64,000 nt of DNA, taken from the NCBI GenBank assembly GCA_041484525.1, contig JBGPHT010000021.1, positions 8,815-72,814 of the forward strand, in the 5' to 3' direction. Below the pieces are notes generated by a model that was not told the DNA's origin, did no database searches, and saw only the letters and a program-made list of their open reading frames with translations. Shown here piece after piece: positions 33,283 to 42,856 of the stretch. This DNA is from JBGPHT01 sp041484525 (lineage in GTDB: Bacteria; Acidobacteriota; Terriglobia; Bryobacterales; Bryobacteraceae). A program made the translations under genes and the position numbers. The first letter of the stretch is position 1, and each line of letters starts with the position of its first letter.

Positions 33283-36200
33283 ATGAGGGGTAATTCTTCT
33301 TTCGGCCGGCTGTTAGTCTGCCTGGCGATTCTCTTTTGTCTCGGCGCAACGCCTGCCTGGACACAAGCCACATCAACCAGTACCGTAGCTGGCCTCGTCA
33401 CAGACGAATCCGGCGCCGCCGTAGTCGGAGCTCAGGTCAAGATCGCCGACCCCAGCACCGGCAGTACGCAAGCGACGCTCAGTAATGACACGGGCCGCTA
33501 TGTGTTCGTCAACGTCTCGTCCGGGACGTACACGATCACCGTCAACAAGGAAGGCTTCACCGTATACAAGGTGAACGCACAGAAGGTGGAGGTCGGCACC
33601 ACAATCACTGTCAACGCTTCGTTGAAGATCGGCTCGACTTCGACCACCGTTGAAGTGTCGGCGCACGCCGGCGCGGAACTGCAGGTCACCAATGCCGCGG
33701 TCGGCACCACGCTGAACTCCGAAGCCCTGATGGTGCTGCCGAACCTCGGCCGCGACGTCTCCACGCTGGCTGTGCTCCAGCCGGGCGTCACGCCGGGCGG
33801 CTTCACTGCAGGCGCCTACGCCGACCAGAACACCTACACGCTGGACGGCGGAAACAACTCCGATGACATGGCCGGCAACTACACCAGTTACACGACCAAC
33901 TTCACCGGCACCGGCGGCACGCAGACCAACGGCAACCCCTCGGGTGTGGTCCCCACCCCCGTCGAGAGCATTGAGGAATTCCGCGTGCAGACGTTCAACC
34001 AGACGTCGGACTTCAACAGCTCCATCGGCGGCAACGTGCAGATGGTGACGAAGCGCGGCACCAACGGACTCCACGGTTCGCTCTACGGTTACTACTTCGC
34101 GACCAACGTGGGCGCGGCCAATAGCTGGACGAATAACCATACTCCGTCGGCGGCATTCGGCACGCCGTACACGCCTCTCCCGTCCAACCACCGCAGCCGC
34201 TTTGGTAGCTCACTCGGCGGGCCGATGACTCCGAAGATTCTCGGCGGCAAGACTTACTTCTTCGTCAACTACGAAGGCAGCCGGTTCCCCAACGTTGCCA
34301 ATTACGAGCGCACCGTGCCTTCGGAACTCATGCGCGCGGGCGTAATTCAGATCCCGAACGCGGCCGGCGTATGGACGGCGTATAACCTCAATCCCAACGC
34401 CGTCACCGTGAACGGTGTCACCTATCAGCCGGCAGTTTGTCCGGGCGGCGCCTGCGATCCGCGCGGCATCGGGATCAATCCCATCGTGAAGCAGATTTGG
34501 GACAAGCAGATGCCCCATGCCAACGAGTTTCTCAATCAGGGCGATCTGTATAATACGCAGGGCTATTTGTCGACGATTCGCGCACCTCTCACCAGCAACT
34601 CATACGTTGCTCGCATCGACCATGACTTCGGCGACCGGAACCGTTTCTATGCCACTTACCGGTACACGCGGCTGATCAGTCTCACCACCAACCAGGTGGA
34701 TATCGGCGGCGTCCTGCCCGGCAACACCCTGGGGACGCCCGCCGCGGTTGCCCCTCGTCCGCAGATTCCCGCGTTCTGGGCTACGGGTCTGACCACTAAT
34801 ATCACTCCTACCGTCACCAATACCGTGGTCTTCAACTACACGCGCAATTTCTGGCAGTGGGGCGGCGCCAATTCTCCCCCGCAGCTCCCGGGCTTGGGCG
34901 GCGCGGTCGAGATCGGCGGCGAAAGCGCCAACGCACTGATTCCCTACAATGTCAATACCCAGAGCACGCGCCAGCGCTTCTGGGACGGCCAGGACAAGAC
35001 GCTCAAGGACGACTTGACGATGATCAAGGGCAACCACCTGTTCCAGTTCGGCGGTAGTTACCAGCGCAACTTCAACTATCACATGCGCACCGACAACGGG
35101 CAGGGCATCAACAATCAGATCGTCTACCAGATCACCAATTCCGGAATCAACTTCACTAACTCGCCCTATATTCCGACCACGGTGCCTTCCGGCCAGGCGT
35201 CGGCCTATCAGGTCGCCTATGCGGAAGTGCTGGGTCTGGTCAATCAGCCACAGGTCGCCTACACGCGCGCCGGAGCCAATCTGGCTATCCAACCGGTGGG
35301 CAGCGTAGCCTTCGATCAGAGCATCATCCCGTATTACAACACTTACTTCAGCGATACCTGGCACATGAAGAAGTCGTTCACCCTGACTTACGGCCTCTCG
35401 TACGGTTTGGAAATGCCTCCCTACGAACTGGGCGGAAAACAGGTCGAACTTACCTATGCCGACGGTTCGCTGGTAGATACAGAAGATTATCTGGCACAGC
35501 GCAAGCGCGCAGCCCTGGCCGGACAGGTCTACAATCCGCTGATTGCGTTTGCCACCGTCCCCAACGTGGGCAAGGGTCTGAAGTATCCGTATTACCCGTT
35601 CTACGGCGGGTTCAGCCCGCGCGTTTCCGCGGCCTGGAATCCGAATTACAGCGACGGGATACTGGGCAAGATTTTCGGACAGGGGAAGACCGTCATCCGC
35701 GGCGGCTACGGCCGCATCTACGGCCGTCTGAACGGCGTCAACCTGGTTCTGGTTCCGCTGCTTGGCCCCGGCCTGCTGCAGGCTGTCAACTGTGCCGGCG
35801 CCAGCAAGGATGGTAAGTGCCTCGGCGCCGGCAACGTCGACCCGGCCACCGCTTTCCGCATCGGCACGGATGGCATGACCGCTCCGCTGCCCGGAATTTC
35901 GCAGACGCTGGCCCAGCCTTACGTACCTGGCGTGAACGGCAACGCGGCCGCGGGCGATGCCACCGTGCTCGACCCGCGCTACCGGCCCGAGCGCACGGAT
36001 AACGTCAGCATTACGATTCAGCGCCAGATCTCGCAGAAGAGTACCCTCGAGGTCGGCTATATCGGGCGCATCATCCGCAACGAATTCCAGGAGATCAACC
36101 TGGATGCTGTTCCCTACATGACGACTCTCGGGGGCCAGACGTTCGCGCAGGCCTATTCCGCCATCTACAATGCCGTCGTGAACAACGGCGTGGCTGCGGC

Positions 36201-37272
36201 CAACGTCGCGGCGCAGCCGTTCTTTGAGAACGTGCTGGGCGGCGCCGGGTCGGCCTATTGCACCGGTTCGCCCAACTGCGCCTCTGCCGTGGCCTCGAAG
36301 AACCTGTCACTGCTCAGAAACACCGCCGTGTCCGACCTGTGGAGCACGCTTTCGAAGACCTCCTCCTGGACGCTGGCGCGCAGCATGCTGAGCGGGGCGC
36401 TGGGAACGGGCCTGACCAGCCAGATCACCGGTTCGGTCAACACCACCACGAGCCTCGGCTATGGCAATTACAACGCCCTGTTCGTCACGTTCCGCATGCG
36501 CGACTTCCACGGCGTAACCGCCACCAGTAACTTCACCTGGGGCCGTTCCCTGGGTACGGGAGCATTAGGACAAGCCAATAGCTCGAATACCGCTCTCGAC
36601 GTCTGGAACATGCAGGCGAACTATGGCATCCAGAACTTCGACATCAAGTTCATTTACAACGTTGCCATGTACTACCAGCCGAAGATATTCAAGAGTCAGC
36701 GCGGCGTCCTGGGCCACATTCTGGGCGGCTGGACCTTCTCTCCGCTTTTGACCGCACAGAGCGGCGGCGGGATTTCGCCGACCTACAGCGAGGGTAGCTG
36801 CACCGGTTGCCAGGCATTCGGTGAAGTTACTCCGCCTGCATCCTCCACCGCGACTACGGAGAACGCAGTGGCCGCTTCATCGTACACCGGCGGCACCTCG
36901 GCCCACTACAACAACGCCGGCTCGGGTGGCGTTGGTACCACCAACCCAACCAACGTCAATATGTTCGGTGATCCAGCTTCGGTCCTCAAAGAGTTCCGGC
37001 CGTGCGTGCTTGGCTATGACACCAGTTGCGGTGGCTACTATGTCCTGCGCGGGCTGCCGCGCTGGAACCTTGACGCCGCCGTAGGCAAGGACATCTCCTT
37101 TATGGAAGGGCGCATCGGCGCCACTCTCAGCTTCCAGTTCACCAACGTCCTGAACCACGTAGTCATGGGCAACCCGACTCTGACGGTCACTAGCCCAACC
37201 TCGTTCGGCAGGATCACCGGCACGACCGGCACGCCGCGCAACATGGAGTTCGGCCTCCGCCTCCACTTCTGA
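33283..37272 (+). CDS. Oar-like TonB-dependent outer-membrane receptor
   Basis: 1329 residues from ATG 33283, which has GAGGAGGGGG eight bases upstream; the longer frame from 33244 is rejected for that reason. The order is signal peptide (ending TPAWTQA), carboxypeptidase-regulatory domain (AGLVTDESGAAVVGAQVKI, then GRYVFVNVSSGTYTITV), plug (GRDVSTLAVLQPGVTPGG, NTYTLDGGNNSDD) and a large barrel ending FGLRLHF. It is longer than the receptor at 1.5-4.8 kb. Predicted role: TonB-driven uptake of a bulky substrate or surface binding. It is monocistronic, with its own promoter and a hairpin terminator. Confidence 0.9.
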   Translation: MRGNSSFGRLLVCLAILFCLGATPAWTQATSTSTVAGLVTDESGAAVVGAQVKIADPSTGSTQATLSNDTGRYVFVNVSSGTYTITVNKEGFTVYKVNAQKVEVGTTITVNASLKIGSTSTTVEVSAHAGAELQVTNAAVGTTLNSEALMVLPNLGRDVSTLAVLQPGVTPGGFTAGAYADQNTYTLDGGNNSDDMAGNYTSYTTNFTGTGGTQTNGNPSGVVPTPVESIEEFRVQTFNQTSDFNSSIGGNVQMVTKRGTNGLHGSLYGYYFATNVGAANSWTNNHTPSAAFGTPYTPLPSNHRSRFGSSLGGPMTPKILGGKTYFFVNYEGSRFPNVANYERTVPSELMRAGVIQIPNAAGVWTAYNLNPNAVTVNGVTYQPAVCPGGACDPRGIGINPIVKQIWDKQMPHANEFLNQGDLYNTQGYLSTIRAPLTSNSYVARIDHDFGDRNRFYATYRYTRLISLTTNQVDIGGVLPGNTLGTPAAVAPRPQIPAFWATGLTTNITPTVTNTVVFNYTRNFWQWGGANSPPQLPGLGGAVEIGGESANALIPYNVNTQSTRQRFWDGQDKTLKDDLTMIKGNHLFQFGGSYQRNFNYHMRTDNGQGINNQIVYQITNSGINFTNSPYIPTTVPSGQASAYQVAYAEVLGLVNQPQVAYTRAGANLAIQPVGSVAFDQSIIPYYNTYFSDTWHMKKSFTLTYGLSYGLEMPPYELGGKQVELTYADGSLVDTEDYLAQRKRAALAGQVYNPLIAFATVPNVGKGLKYPYYPFYGGFSPRVSAAWNPNYSDGILGKIFGQGKTVIRGGYGRIYGRLNGVNLVLVPLLGPGLLQAVNCAGASKDGKCLGAGNVDPATAFRIGTDGMTAPLPGISQTLAQPYVPGVNGNAAAGDATVLDPRYRPERTDNVSITIQRQISQKSTLEVGYIGRIIRNEFQEINLDAVPYMTTLGGQTFAQAYSAIYNAVVNNGVAAANVAAQPFFENVLGGAGSAYCTGSPNCASAVASKNLSLLRNTAVSDLWSTLSKTSSWTLARSMLSGALGTGLTSQITGSVNTTTSLGYGNYNALFVTFRMRDFHGVTATSNFTWGRSLGTGALGQANSSNTALDVWNMQANYGIQNFDIKFIYNVAMYYQPKIFKSQRGVLGHILGGWTFSPLLTAQSGGGISPTYSEGSCTGCQAFGEVTPPASSTATTENAVAASSYTGGTSAHYNNAGSGGVGTTNPTNVNMFGDPASVLKEFRPCVLGYDTSCGGYYVLRGLPRWNLDAAVGKDISFMEGRIGATLSFQFTNVLNHVVMGNPTLTVTSPTSFGRITGTTGTPRNMEFGLRLHF

Positions 37273-37287
37273 TGTAGCAGCCTTCGA

Positions 37288-37311
37288 GAGGGGTCGTGAA
37301 AGCGGCCCCTC
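37288..37311. terminator. Hairpin terminator between convergent genes
   Basis: The stem GAGGGGTCG (37288-37296) pairs with CGGCCCCTC (37303-37311), with one U-G pair and the loop TGAAAG. It lies 16 bp after the receptor stop, between convergent genes. There is no long T-run, so the strength is uncertain. Confidence 0.6.
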
Positions 37312-37355
37312 GCAATTCCTCACTCCAGCAGCCGTCACCGAATCGCGCCAACCGC

Positions 37356-37757
37356 TCACGCATGTTCGATCTTGCTGCCGTATCCGGACCGTTGTTCCTG
37401 TAGCCACGCTTCCGCTTCGGTTGCTATTCGGAAGACGCGGATCACACGGAAGAACGGCTCGACGAACACTCCAAACATGCGAGACAGGCCAAAAAGAGCA
37501 TCGCGCTGGGCAACGACCGCACAAACTCCGAAAGCGACGGTTCCCTGAACGCTGGCGACGCCGCCGCTGGCCGCCCGGATCTCTGCGGCGGATGGTGACG
37601 ACGTCATCTCGCGCATGTCCAGGAATACATCCAGCCGGTCTGGACGGTTTAGATCCCTCTCGAGTGTACGGAAATGTTCGAGCACTTCAATCAGAGTCAC
37701 GTCACCCACACATCTCGTGCGGATGAGAGCCCGATCGATCTCGTAGGTGATCGGCAT
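37356..37757 (-). CDS. STAS/SpoIIAA-like small protein
   Basis: 133 residues, no signal peptide or membrane segment. The start MPITYEIDRALIRTRCVGDV, the alternating strands and helices, LDVFLDMREMTSSPSAAEI and the closing RVFRIATEAEAWLQEQ match the SpoIIAA/STAS-like proteins often found singly in environmental bacteria. These are thought to have regulatory or lipid-binding roles. It has no partner gene and is convergent with the receptor. The family call is moderate. Confidence 0.6.
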   Translation of the reverse strand: MPITYEIDRALIRTRCVGDVTLIEVLEHFRTLERDLNRPDRLDVFLDMREMTSSPSAAEIRAASGGVASVQGTVAFGVCAVVAQRDALFGLSRMFGVFVEPFFRVIRVFRIATEAEAWLQEQRSGYGSKIEHA

Positions 37758-38113
37758 TGCCCTGCCGGCACCGCCAGGTTGTGCCGGAACACACCCTCCT
37801 GTCGATTATGATGGGCACCAGCCCCAAAGCGACGCAAAAGAAGTTTCTGGGTTAACTCGGACGGCCGCATTCGTCCCGGCCGATAGTCGGATCCCGTCCT
37901 GTCCCGCTACTCCCCTACTGCACGAAAAGTTAGCTTCACAAGTGTAAATTGTGTCTAACTAACTTAACTCACGACTGCCTCCCGTTGTATCATCCTTCCA
38001 AATCATCACCTGCGTTCCGGGGTTAGTTGACCAATACGTAAGGGCGGTAGGCACGATAACGGAGCGGGCTTACTTTGCCTTTTAACGACTTTAGTCTCGT
38101 AAGGGGTCAACTA
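37758..38113. other. 356-bp intergenic region upstream of the 38-kb receptor
   Basis: No gene. It is AT-richer than its surroundings and presumably carries the divergent promoters. TTGACC near 38027 is a possible -35, but no good -10 follows at the right distance. AAGGGG just before ATG 38114 is the likely ribosome-binding site. Confidence 0.4.
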
Positions 38114-41100
38114 ATGAAGCGTCTCGTTTTGCTCGCGGCCGTCGTGGCTGTTTGCGCGTGCGCACAAGTCACCTCCAGCCTGCTTACCGGTTTGGTTACC
38201 GATTCCACGGGCGGTGCTGTTCCCAATGCCGTCGTGACCGTGCTCAATTCCGTCACAGGTCAAATTTTCACCACCACCACTAACTCCCAGGGCGACTATG
38301 CCGTCCCCTCTATCCCGGCCGCGATTTACCGGGTAACTGTGTCCGCTCAGGGCTTCAAGACCACCACGGTTAACCTGGTTAAGATCGACGCCTCGGTTCC
38401 CGCCACGGTTAACCTCAAGCTCGAAGTCGGCACCGTTAACGAAACCATCGAGGTTTCAGCCGGCGCCGAAGTACTGCAATCCTCTAGCGCCACCGTGAGT
38501 TCCACTCTGGTCGGCCGCCAACTCGTCGATTTACCTTTCGCCACCCGCAATCTCCTCGAGGTGGTCGTCACCCAGCCAGGCACCCAGACGCCCGGCACCC
38601 CCCGCACCTCTTCCATTAACGGACTTCCCAAGGGGAGTGTGAACATCACGGTCGATGGCATGAACATCCAGGACAACCTGCTCAAATCGAGTGACGGCTT
38701 CTTCGCCAACATCCAGCCCAAGACGGACTCGATCGAGGAGGTCACGGTTTCCACGGCGGGCGTCGGCGCGGACAGCTCGGGCGAAGGCGCGGCCCAGGTG
38801 AAATTTGTCACGCGCAGCGGCGGCAACGAATTTCACGGCGGCCTGTTCTGGCAGAATCGCAACACTGCCTTCGATGCCAATTACTACTTCAACAACATCA
38901 ATGGTCTGGAGCGCGACCGGATTAACCTCAACCAGGAGGGCGGCAGCCTGGGCGGCCCGTTCAAGAAGAACAAGGCCTTCTTCTTCGTCTCATTCGACGA
39001 GTTCGATCTGCCTCAGACCTACAACGTCTCCGCCAACGTGCCCACGGCGGAGGCTGTGAACGGTATCTTCACCTACCAGGACAGCGCCACGAGACAGATT
39101 CGCCAGGTTAACCTGTACCAGCTCGCCGCAGGCAAGAATCCGACGCTTCCCGCCGGCACGCGAGCCTACCCCACGACGCCCGACCCGGCCGTGGCGGCCT
39201 CGCTCGCGCAGTACCTCAAACTGGCCACGCCGCAGACCGGCTCGCTGGTGGACCGCATCACCTCGTTGAACGACTACAACCGCAACGTCTTCAACTTCCA
39301 GGCGCCGGGCACCAACGTGCGCCGCTTCCTGACCACAAAATTCGATTACAACCTCACCAGTAAACACCACTTCGATTCGGTTTGGAATTATCAGTACTAC
39401 AATTCCAATCCCGACGGCGTGAACAGTATTTTCCCGGTGCTGCCCGGCACCGGCACCGTGCTCGGCCATCCGGAATCGGGCGGGATCAGGCGCTACGCCT
39501 TCTCCATCGAGGGCGCGCTGCGCTCCACGCTTTCCTCGCACCTTACGAATGAGGCCCGTTTCGGCAATTCGGGCGGCGGCACGGGGCTATTCCGCGAACA
39601 GATCGCACCCGCGCTGTTCAGCCAGTGGAACGGGTACGGCACGTCCTACAACAATTACCTCCAGAACCCGTACCGCTCCACCACGGCATCGCGCCGCAAC
39701 ACCCCGCTTTGGCAGGCCACGGATAATGCCACGTTTGTGAAAGGGAGCCACCTGGTGAGCTTCGGCGGCAGCTTCACGCAAGTGAACAGTTGGCAGTCGA
39801 CCTCGGGCACCGCGGTGGTCCCGACCGTTACCTTCGGCACCGCCACCAACGACCCGGTCAACACCGGCGCCACCTCGCTGTTCGACACCACCAACTTTCC
39901 CAACAGCACGCCCACCAACCGCAGCGACGCGGCGGCGCTCTACGCCATCCTCACCGGACGCGTTCAGAGCATCACTCGGTCGCTCGGCCTCGACGAGAAG
40001 ACGCTGCAGTACGGCCACGTCCCCACTGTCGACCGCAACCGGCAGCGCGAGATGGCGTACTACGGGCAGGACTCCTGGCGCGTCCGCTCCAACTTCACCC
40101 TCAACTACGGTGTGCGCTGGGACGTCCAGTTCCCCTTCGTCAACCTGAACGGCGCGTATACACGTGTCGGCGAGGAGGGCGTCTGGGGCGTCTCCGGCAT
40201 CGGCCACCTCTTCCAACCCGGCGTGCTTACGGGGACGGCGCCGCAGTTCGTCGCCGTCAAACCCGGCCAGCAATCGTACGAGACGAAGTGGAAGCAGTTC
40301 GCGCCTTTCCTCGGCTTCGCGTGGATGATCCCGCATACCGGCGCGCCGGTCTTGTCGCACCTGCTCGGCAGCAACGGCCAGTCGGTGCTGCGCGCGGGCT
40401 ACTCGATCGCCACCGTGCGCGAGGGCATGAACGTGCCGATCTCGATCTGGGGCGGCAACCAGGGCGTGACGCAGTCGCTCACCGTCGATCCGGCCAACTT
40501 TCCCAGCGTGTTCGGACCCGCCGGCTCGGTACTGTTCCGCGATGCCTCGCTGCCGGCGCGCCCCGAAGTGTTGACGCCGAATTTCCCCGCCGCCGTAATC
40601 TCCGGACAGGCCGTCAACGATTTCGCCTCCAACCTGCGGCAGGGCTACGTGCAATCGTGGAACCTCAGCTTCCAGCGCGAGCTGAGCCACTCGACCGTGC
40701 TCGACGTCCGCTACGTGGGCAACCACTCGGTGGGATTGTGGCGGCAGGTGGACCTCAACGAAGTGAACATCTTCGAGAACCACTTCCTGGACGAGTTCAA
40801 AGTCGCGCAGAAGAATCTCGCTCTCAACCAGGCGCAGAATCCGAGCAGCACCGATTTCAGCAACCGCGGGCTTCCCGGCCAGGGGCCGGTCCCGATCCTG
40901 CAGACGTCAACGGGGTTGACCAGCGACACTACCATCGCGCAGCAACTGCAGCGCGGCCAGGCCGGCACGCTGGCCAATTCCATCGCCAACAACGCCACCC
41001 GCATGGCGAACCTCACCAAGGCCGGGTATCCGGTGAACCTGTTCTACGTCAACCCGACGGTGGGCAACGGCCGCGCCTTCCTCATGATGAACGGCGGCGG

Positions 41101-41965
41101 GTCGACCTACAACGCGCTGCAACTGGAACTGCGGCGGCGCATGGCCAAGGGCCTGCTCGTTCAGGGCAGCTACGCCTGGTCGAAATCGCTGACCAACATG
41201 GATGCTTCGAGCTCGTCGGTATTCAGCGAGCCGACCACGTTCCGCTCGCCCGGTAACGACAAGGGCCCCTCACCCTGGGACATCCGCCACGGCTTCAAGC
41301 TCAACTTCGTCTATGAGCTTCCGTTCGGGAACCCCCACAACGCGATCCTGCACAAGGTCGTCGAAGGCTGGCAGATCGGCGGCGTTTCGCGCATCCAGTC
41401 CGGCTCGCCCGACCTGCTCACTTCGGGCGGCCGCGGCACTTTCAATCAAAATGACAATGGCGTGGTGCTGCACAACCTCACCATCCAGCAACTCGAGAAC
41501 ATGGTGCAGATTCGCAAGACTACCGGCGCCAACGGCGTGGGTCAGGTATTCTTCCTGCCGCAGGACATAATCAACAACACGCTGGCGGCCTGGGAAGTGG
41601 GTGGCTTCACGCTGGCCAATCTCGATCCGAACAAGCCGTACATCGGTCCGCAGTTCACGCCCGGCCAACTCGGCAATCGCATTTTCCTGTACGGCCCGTG
41701 GCAGCAGCGCTGGGACTTGACGCTTGTCAAGCGCACCAGTCTTGGCGAGAAACGGAGCCTGGAGCTGCGCGCCCAGTTCCTGAACGCATTCAACCAGACC
41801 AACTTCCTGCTGGGCGCAGCCGGCAACGACGTGAACACCCTGGGTACCGGCGGCATCACCGGGAGCTTCGGCCAGACCACCAGCGCCTACCGCGATTTTT
41901 CGGTTTCGGGAAGTAACGACCCGGGCGGCCGGATGATCGAGTTCGCGCTTAGATTTAAATTCTAG
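38114..41965 (+). CDS. Oar-like TonB-dependent outer-membrane receptor
   Basis: 1283 residues from ATG 38114 (AAGGGG seven bases upstream); the TTG-initiated frame from 38075 is not favoured. Signal peptide MKRLVLLAAVVAVCACAQ, carboxypeptidase-regulatory domain (TGLVTDSTGGAVPNAVVTVL, GDYAVPSIPAAIYRVTV), plug (LVDLPFATRNLLEVVVTQPG, SVNITVDGMNIQDNLLKSSD) and barrel ending IEFALRFKF. It is distinct from the other two receptors in the plug loops, so a different ligand is likely. It has a strong hairpin immediately downstream and no linked transport genes. Confidence 0.9.
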   Translation: MKRLVLLAAVVAVCACAQVTSSLLTGLVTDSTGGAVPNAVVTVLNSVTGQIFTTTTNSQGDYAVPSIPAAIYRVTVSAQGFKTTTVNLVKIDASVPATVNLKLEVGTVNETIEVSAGAEVLQSSSATVSSTLVGRQLVDLPFATRNLLEVVVTQPGTQTPGTPRTSSINGLPKGSVNITVDGMNIQDNLLKSSDGFFANIQPKTDSIEEVTVSTAGVGADSSGEGAAQVKFVTRSGGNEFHGGLFWQNRNTAFDANYYFNNINGLERDRINLNQEGGSLGGPFKKNKAFFFVSFDEFDLPQTYNVSANVPTAEAVNGIFTYQDSATRQIRQVNLYQLAAGKNPTLPAGTRAYPTTPDPAVAASLAQYLKLATPQTGSLVDRITSLNDYNRNVFNFQAPGTNVRRFLTTKFDYNLTSKHHFDSVWNYQYYNSNPDGVNSIFPVLPGTGTVLGHPESGGIRRYAFSIEGALRSTLSSHLTNEARFGNSGGGTGLFREQIAPALFSQWNGYGTSYNNYLQNPYRSTTASRRNTPLWQATDNATFVKGSHLVSFGGSFTQVNSWQSTSGTAVVPTVTFGTATNDPVNTGATSLFDTTNFPNSTPTNRSDAAALYAILTGRVQSITRSLGLDEKTLQYGHVPTVDRNRQREMAYYGQDSWRVRSNFTLNYGVRWDVQFPFVNLNGAYTRVGEEGVWGVSGIGHLFQPGVLTGTAPQFVAVKPGQQSYETKWKQFAPFLGFAWMIPHTGAPVLSHLLGSNGQSVLRAGYSIATVREGMNVPISIWGGNQGVTQSLTVDPANFPSVFGPAGSVLFRDASLPARPEVLTPNFPAAVISGQAVNDFASNLRQGYVQSWNLSFQRELSHSTVLDVRYVGNHSVGLWRQVDLNEVNIFENHFLDEFKVAQKNLALNQAQNPSSTDFSNRGLPGQGPVPILQTSTGLTSDTTIAQQLQRGQAGTLANSIANNATRMANLTKAGYPVNLFYVNPTVGNGRAFLMMNGGGSTYNALQLELRRRMAKGLLVQGSYAWSKSLTNMDASSSSVFSEPTTFRSPGNDKGPSPWDIRHGFKLNFVYELPFGNPHNAILHKVVEGWQIGGVSRIQSGSPDLLTSGGRGTFNQNDNGVVLHNLTIQQLENMVQIRKTTGANGVGQVFFLPQDIINNTLAAWEVGGFTLANLDPNKPYIGPQFTPGQLGNRIFLYGPWQQRWDLTLVKRTSLGEKRSLELRAQFLNAFNQTNFLLGAAGNDVNTLGTGGITGSFGQTTSAYRDFSVSGSNDPGGRMIEFALRFKF

Positions 41966-41973
41966 GCCTGACG

Positions 41974-42008
41974 ACCAACCGCTCCTTGATCGCCAGGGAG
42001 CGGTTGGT
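41974..42008. terminator. Bidirectional 12-bp-stem hairpin terminator
   Basis: ACCAACCGCTCC (41974-41985) pairs perfectly with GGAGCGGTTGGT (41997-42008) around an 11-base loop, between the convergent receptor and DUF4159 genes. No clear T-run follows on either strand. Confidence 0.7.
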
Positions 42009-42014
42009 TCATCC

Positions 42015-42827
42015 TTAATGCGTCATCGCGTAAATCAAATAGTTGATCCCGTACCGGTAGGCCAGCGACGTCATCGCTTCCGGATAATACGGCACGTCGG
42101 CGAACTCCCACGCATCGCCCACGTCGGTGTTGTAGTTGACCGCGACCACCATCCGGTTGTTGTAGTCGTAAAGTGCGCGCCAGGCCGGCACCGAACCCGG
42201 CGGCTGCACGATCTCGACGGTTCCGCCGTAACGCCTCAAGTGGCGTGAGCCCGGAATGAAGGTCCGGTCCTTCTCCTCGATGTCGTAGAGAACGTGCATC
42301 ACCGCATCCGACGGGGCCAGATCCACGATCGGTTGATTGGGCAGTACCCTTTGCATGGTCTGGCGGAAAACTTCCCACTGCTCCGGACCCCAGAAATCGT
42401 CCACCACCAGGTACCCTCCGCGCAGCAGGTATTCTCGTAGACGCGCGCACTCGACATCGCTCAATCCCCACCAGCCGGTCTGCGTGGCGTAGATCCAGGG
42501 ATAGTCGAAAATGCGATCGTCGGTCAATCGAAAGTGGCGTGGATCGCCGGCGTCGATGCGCGTGAGCCGGTTGACGCCGGTGGTGAAATGATTCTCTGCC
42601 GCGGGCCAATCCACCAGCCACCAACCGGATCCCGTCCCGTCTCGCGATGAAAAGCCCCAGCCGCGATGGTACTGCGGCAGGTCGGTGTATTCCACGCGAA
42701 TGAAATGGAATTCGGCGCTGCGGGCGGGCATCTCGCGCTCGTCGTCGTCGCGCATCCCGAACCGCCCCCTCTGGGCCAGGACCCCGATCGCGAGCAACAG
42801 CAGTACCGCCAGAATCGCGCGTCTCAC
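42015..42827 (-). CDS. DUF4159 secreted protein
   Basis: 270 residues with a signal peptide (MRRAILAVLLLLAIGVLAQ). The body is DUF4159-like: FHFIRVEYTDLPQYHRGWGF, HFRLTDDRIFDYPWIYATQTG, LREYLLRGGYLVVDDFWGPEQW, then AWRALYDYNNRMVVAVNYNTDVGDAWE. The fold is related to type 1 glutamine amidotransferases (the LREYLLRGGYLVVDD stretch), usually without a catalytic triad. Family members occur near MoxR/VWA gene clusters, but none is here. It is divergent from the TPR gene at 42857, separated by only 29 bp. Confidence 0.85.
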   Translation of the reverse strand: MRRAILAVLLLLAIGVLAQRGRFGMRDDDEREMPARSAEFHFIRVEYTDLPQYHRGWGFSSRDGTGSGWWLVDWPAAENHFTTGVNRLTRIDAGDPRHFRLTDDRIFDYPWIYATQTGWWGLSDVECARLREYLLRGGYLVVDDFWGPEQWEVFRQTMQRVLPNQPIVDLAPSDAVMHVLYDIEEKDRTFIPGSRHLRRYGGTVEIVQPPGSVPAWRALYDYNNRMVVAVNYNTDVGDAWEFADVPYYPEAMTSLAYRYGINYLIYAMTH

Positions 42828-42856
42828 TATAGATCCAGTATGCGATAATCCATCGC

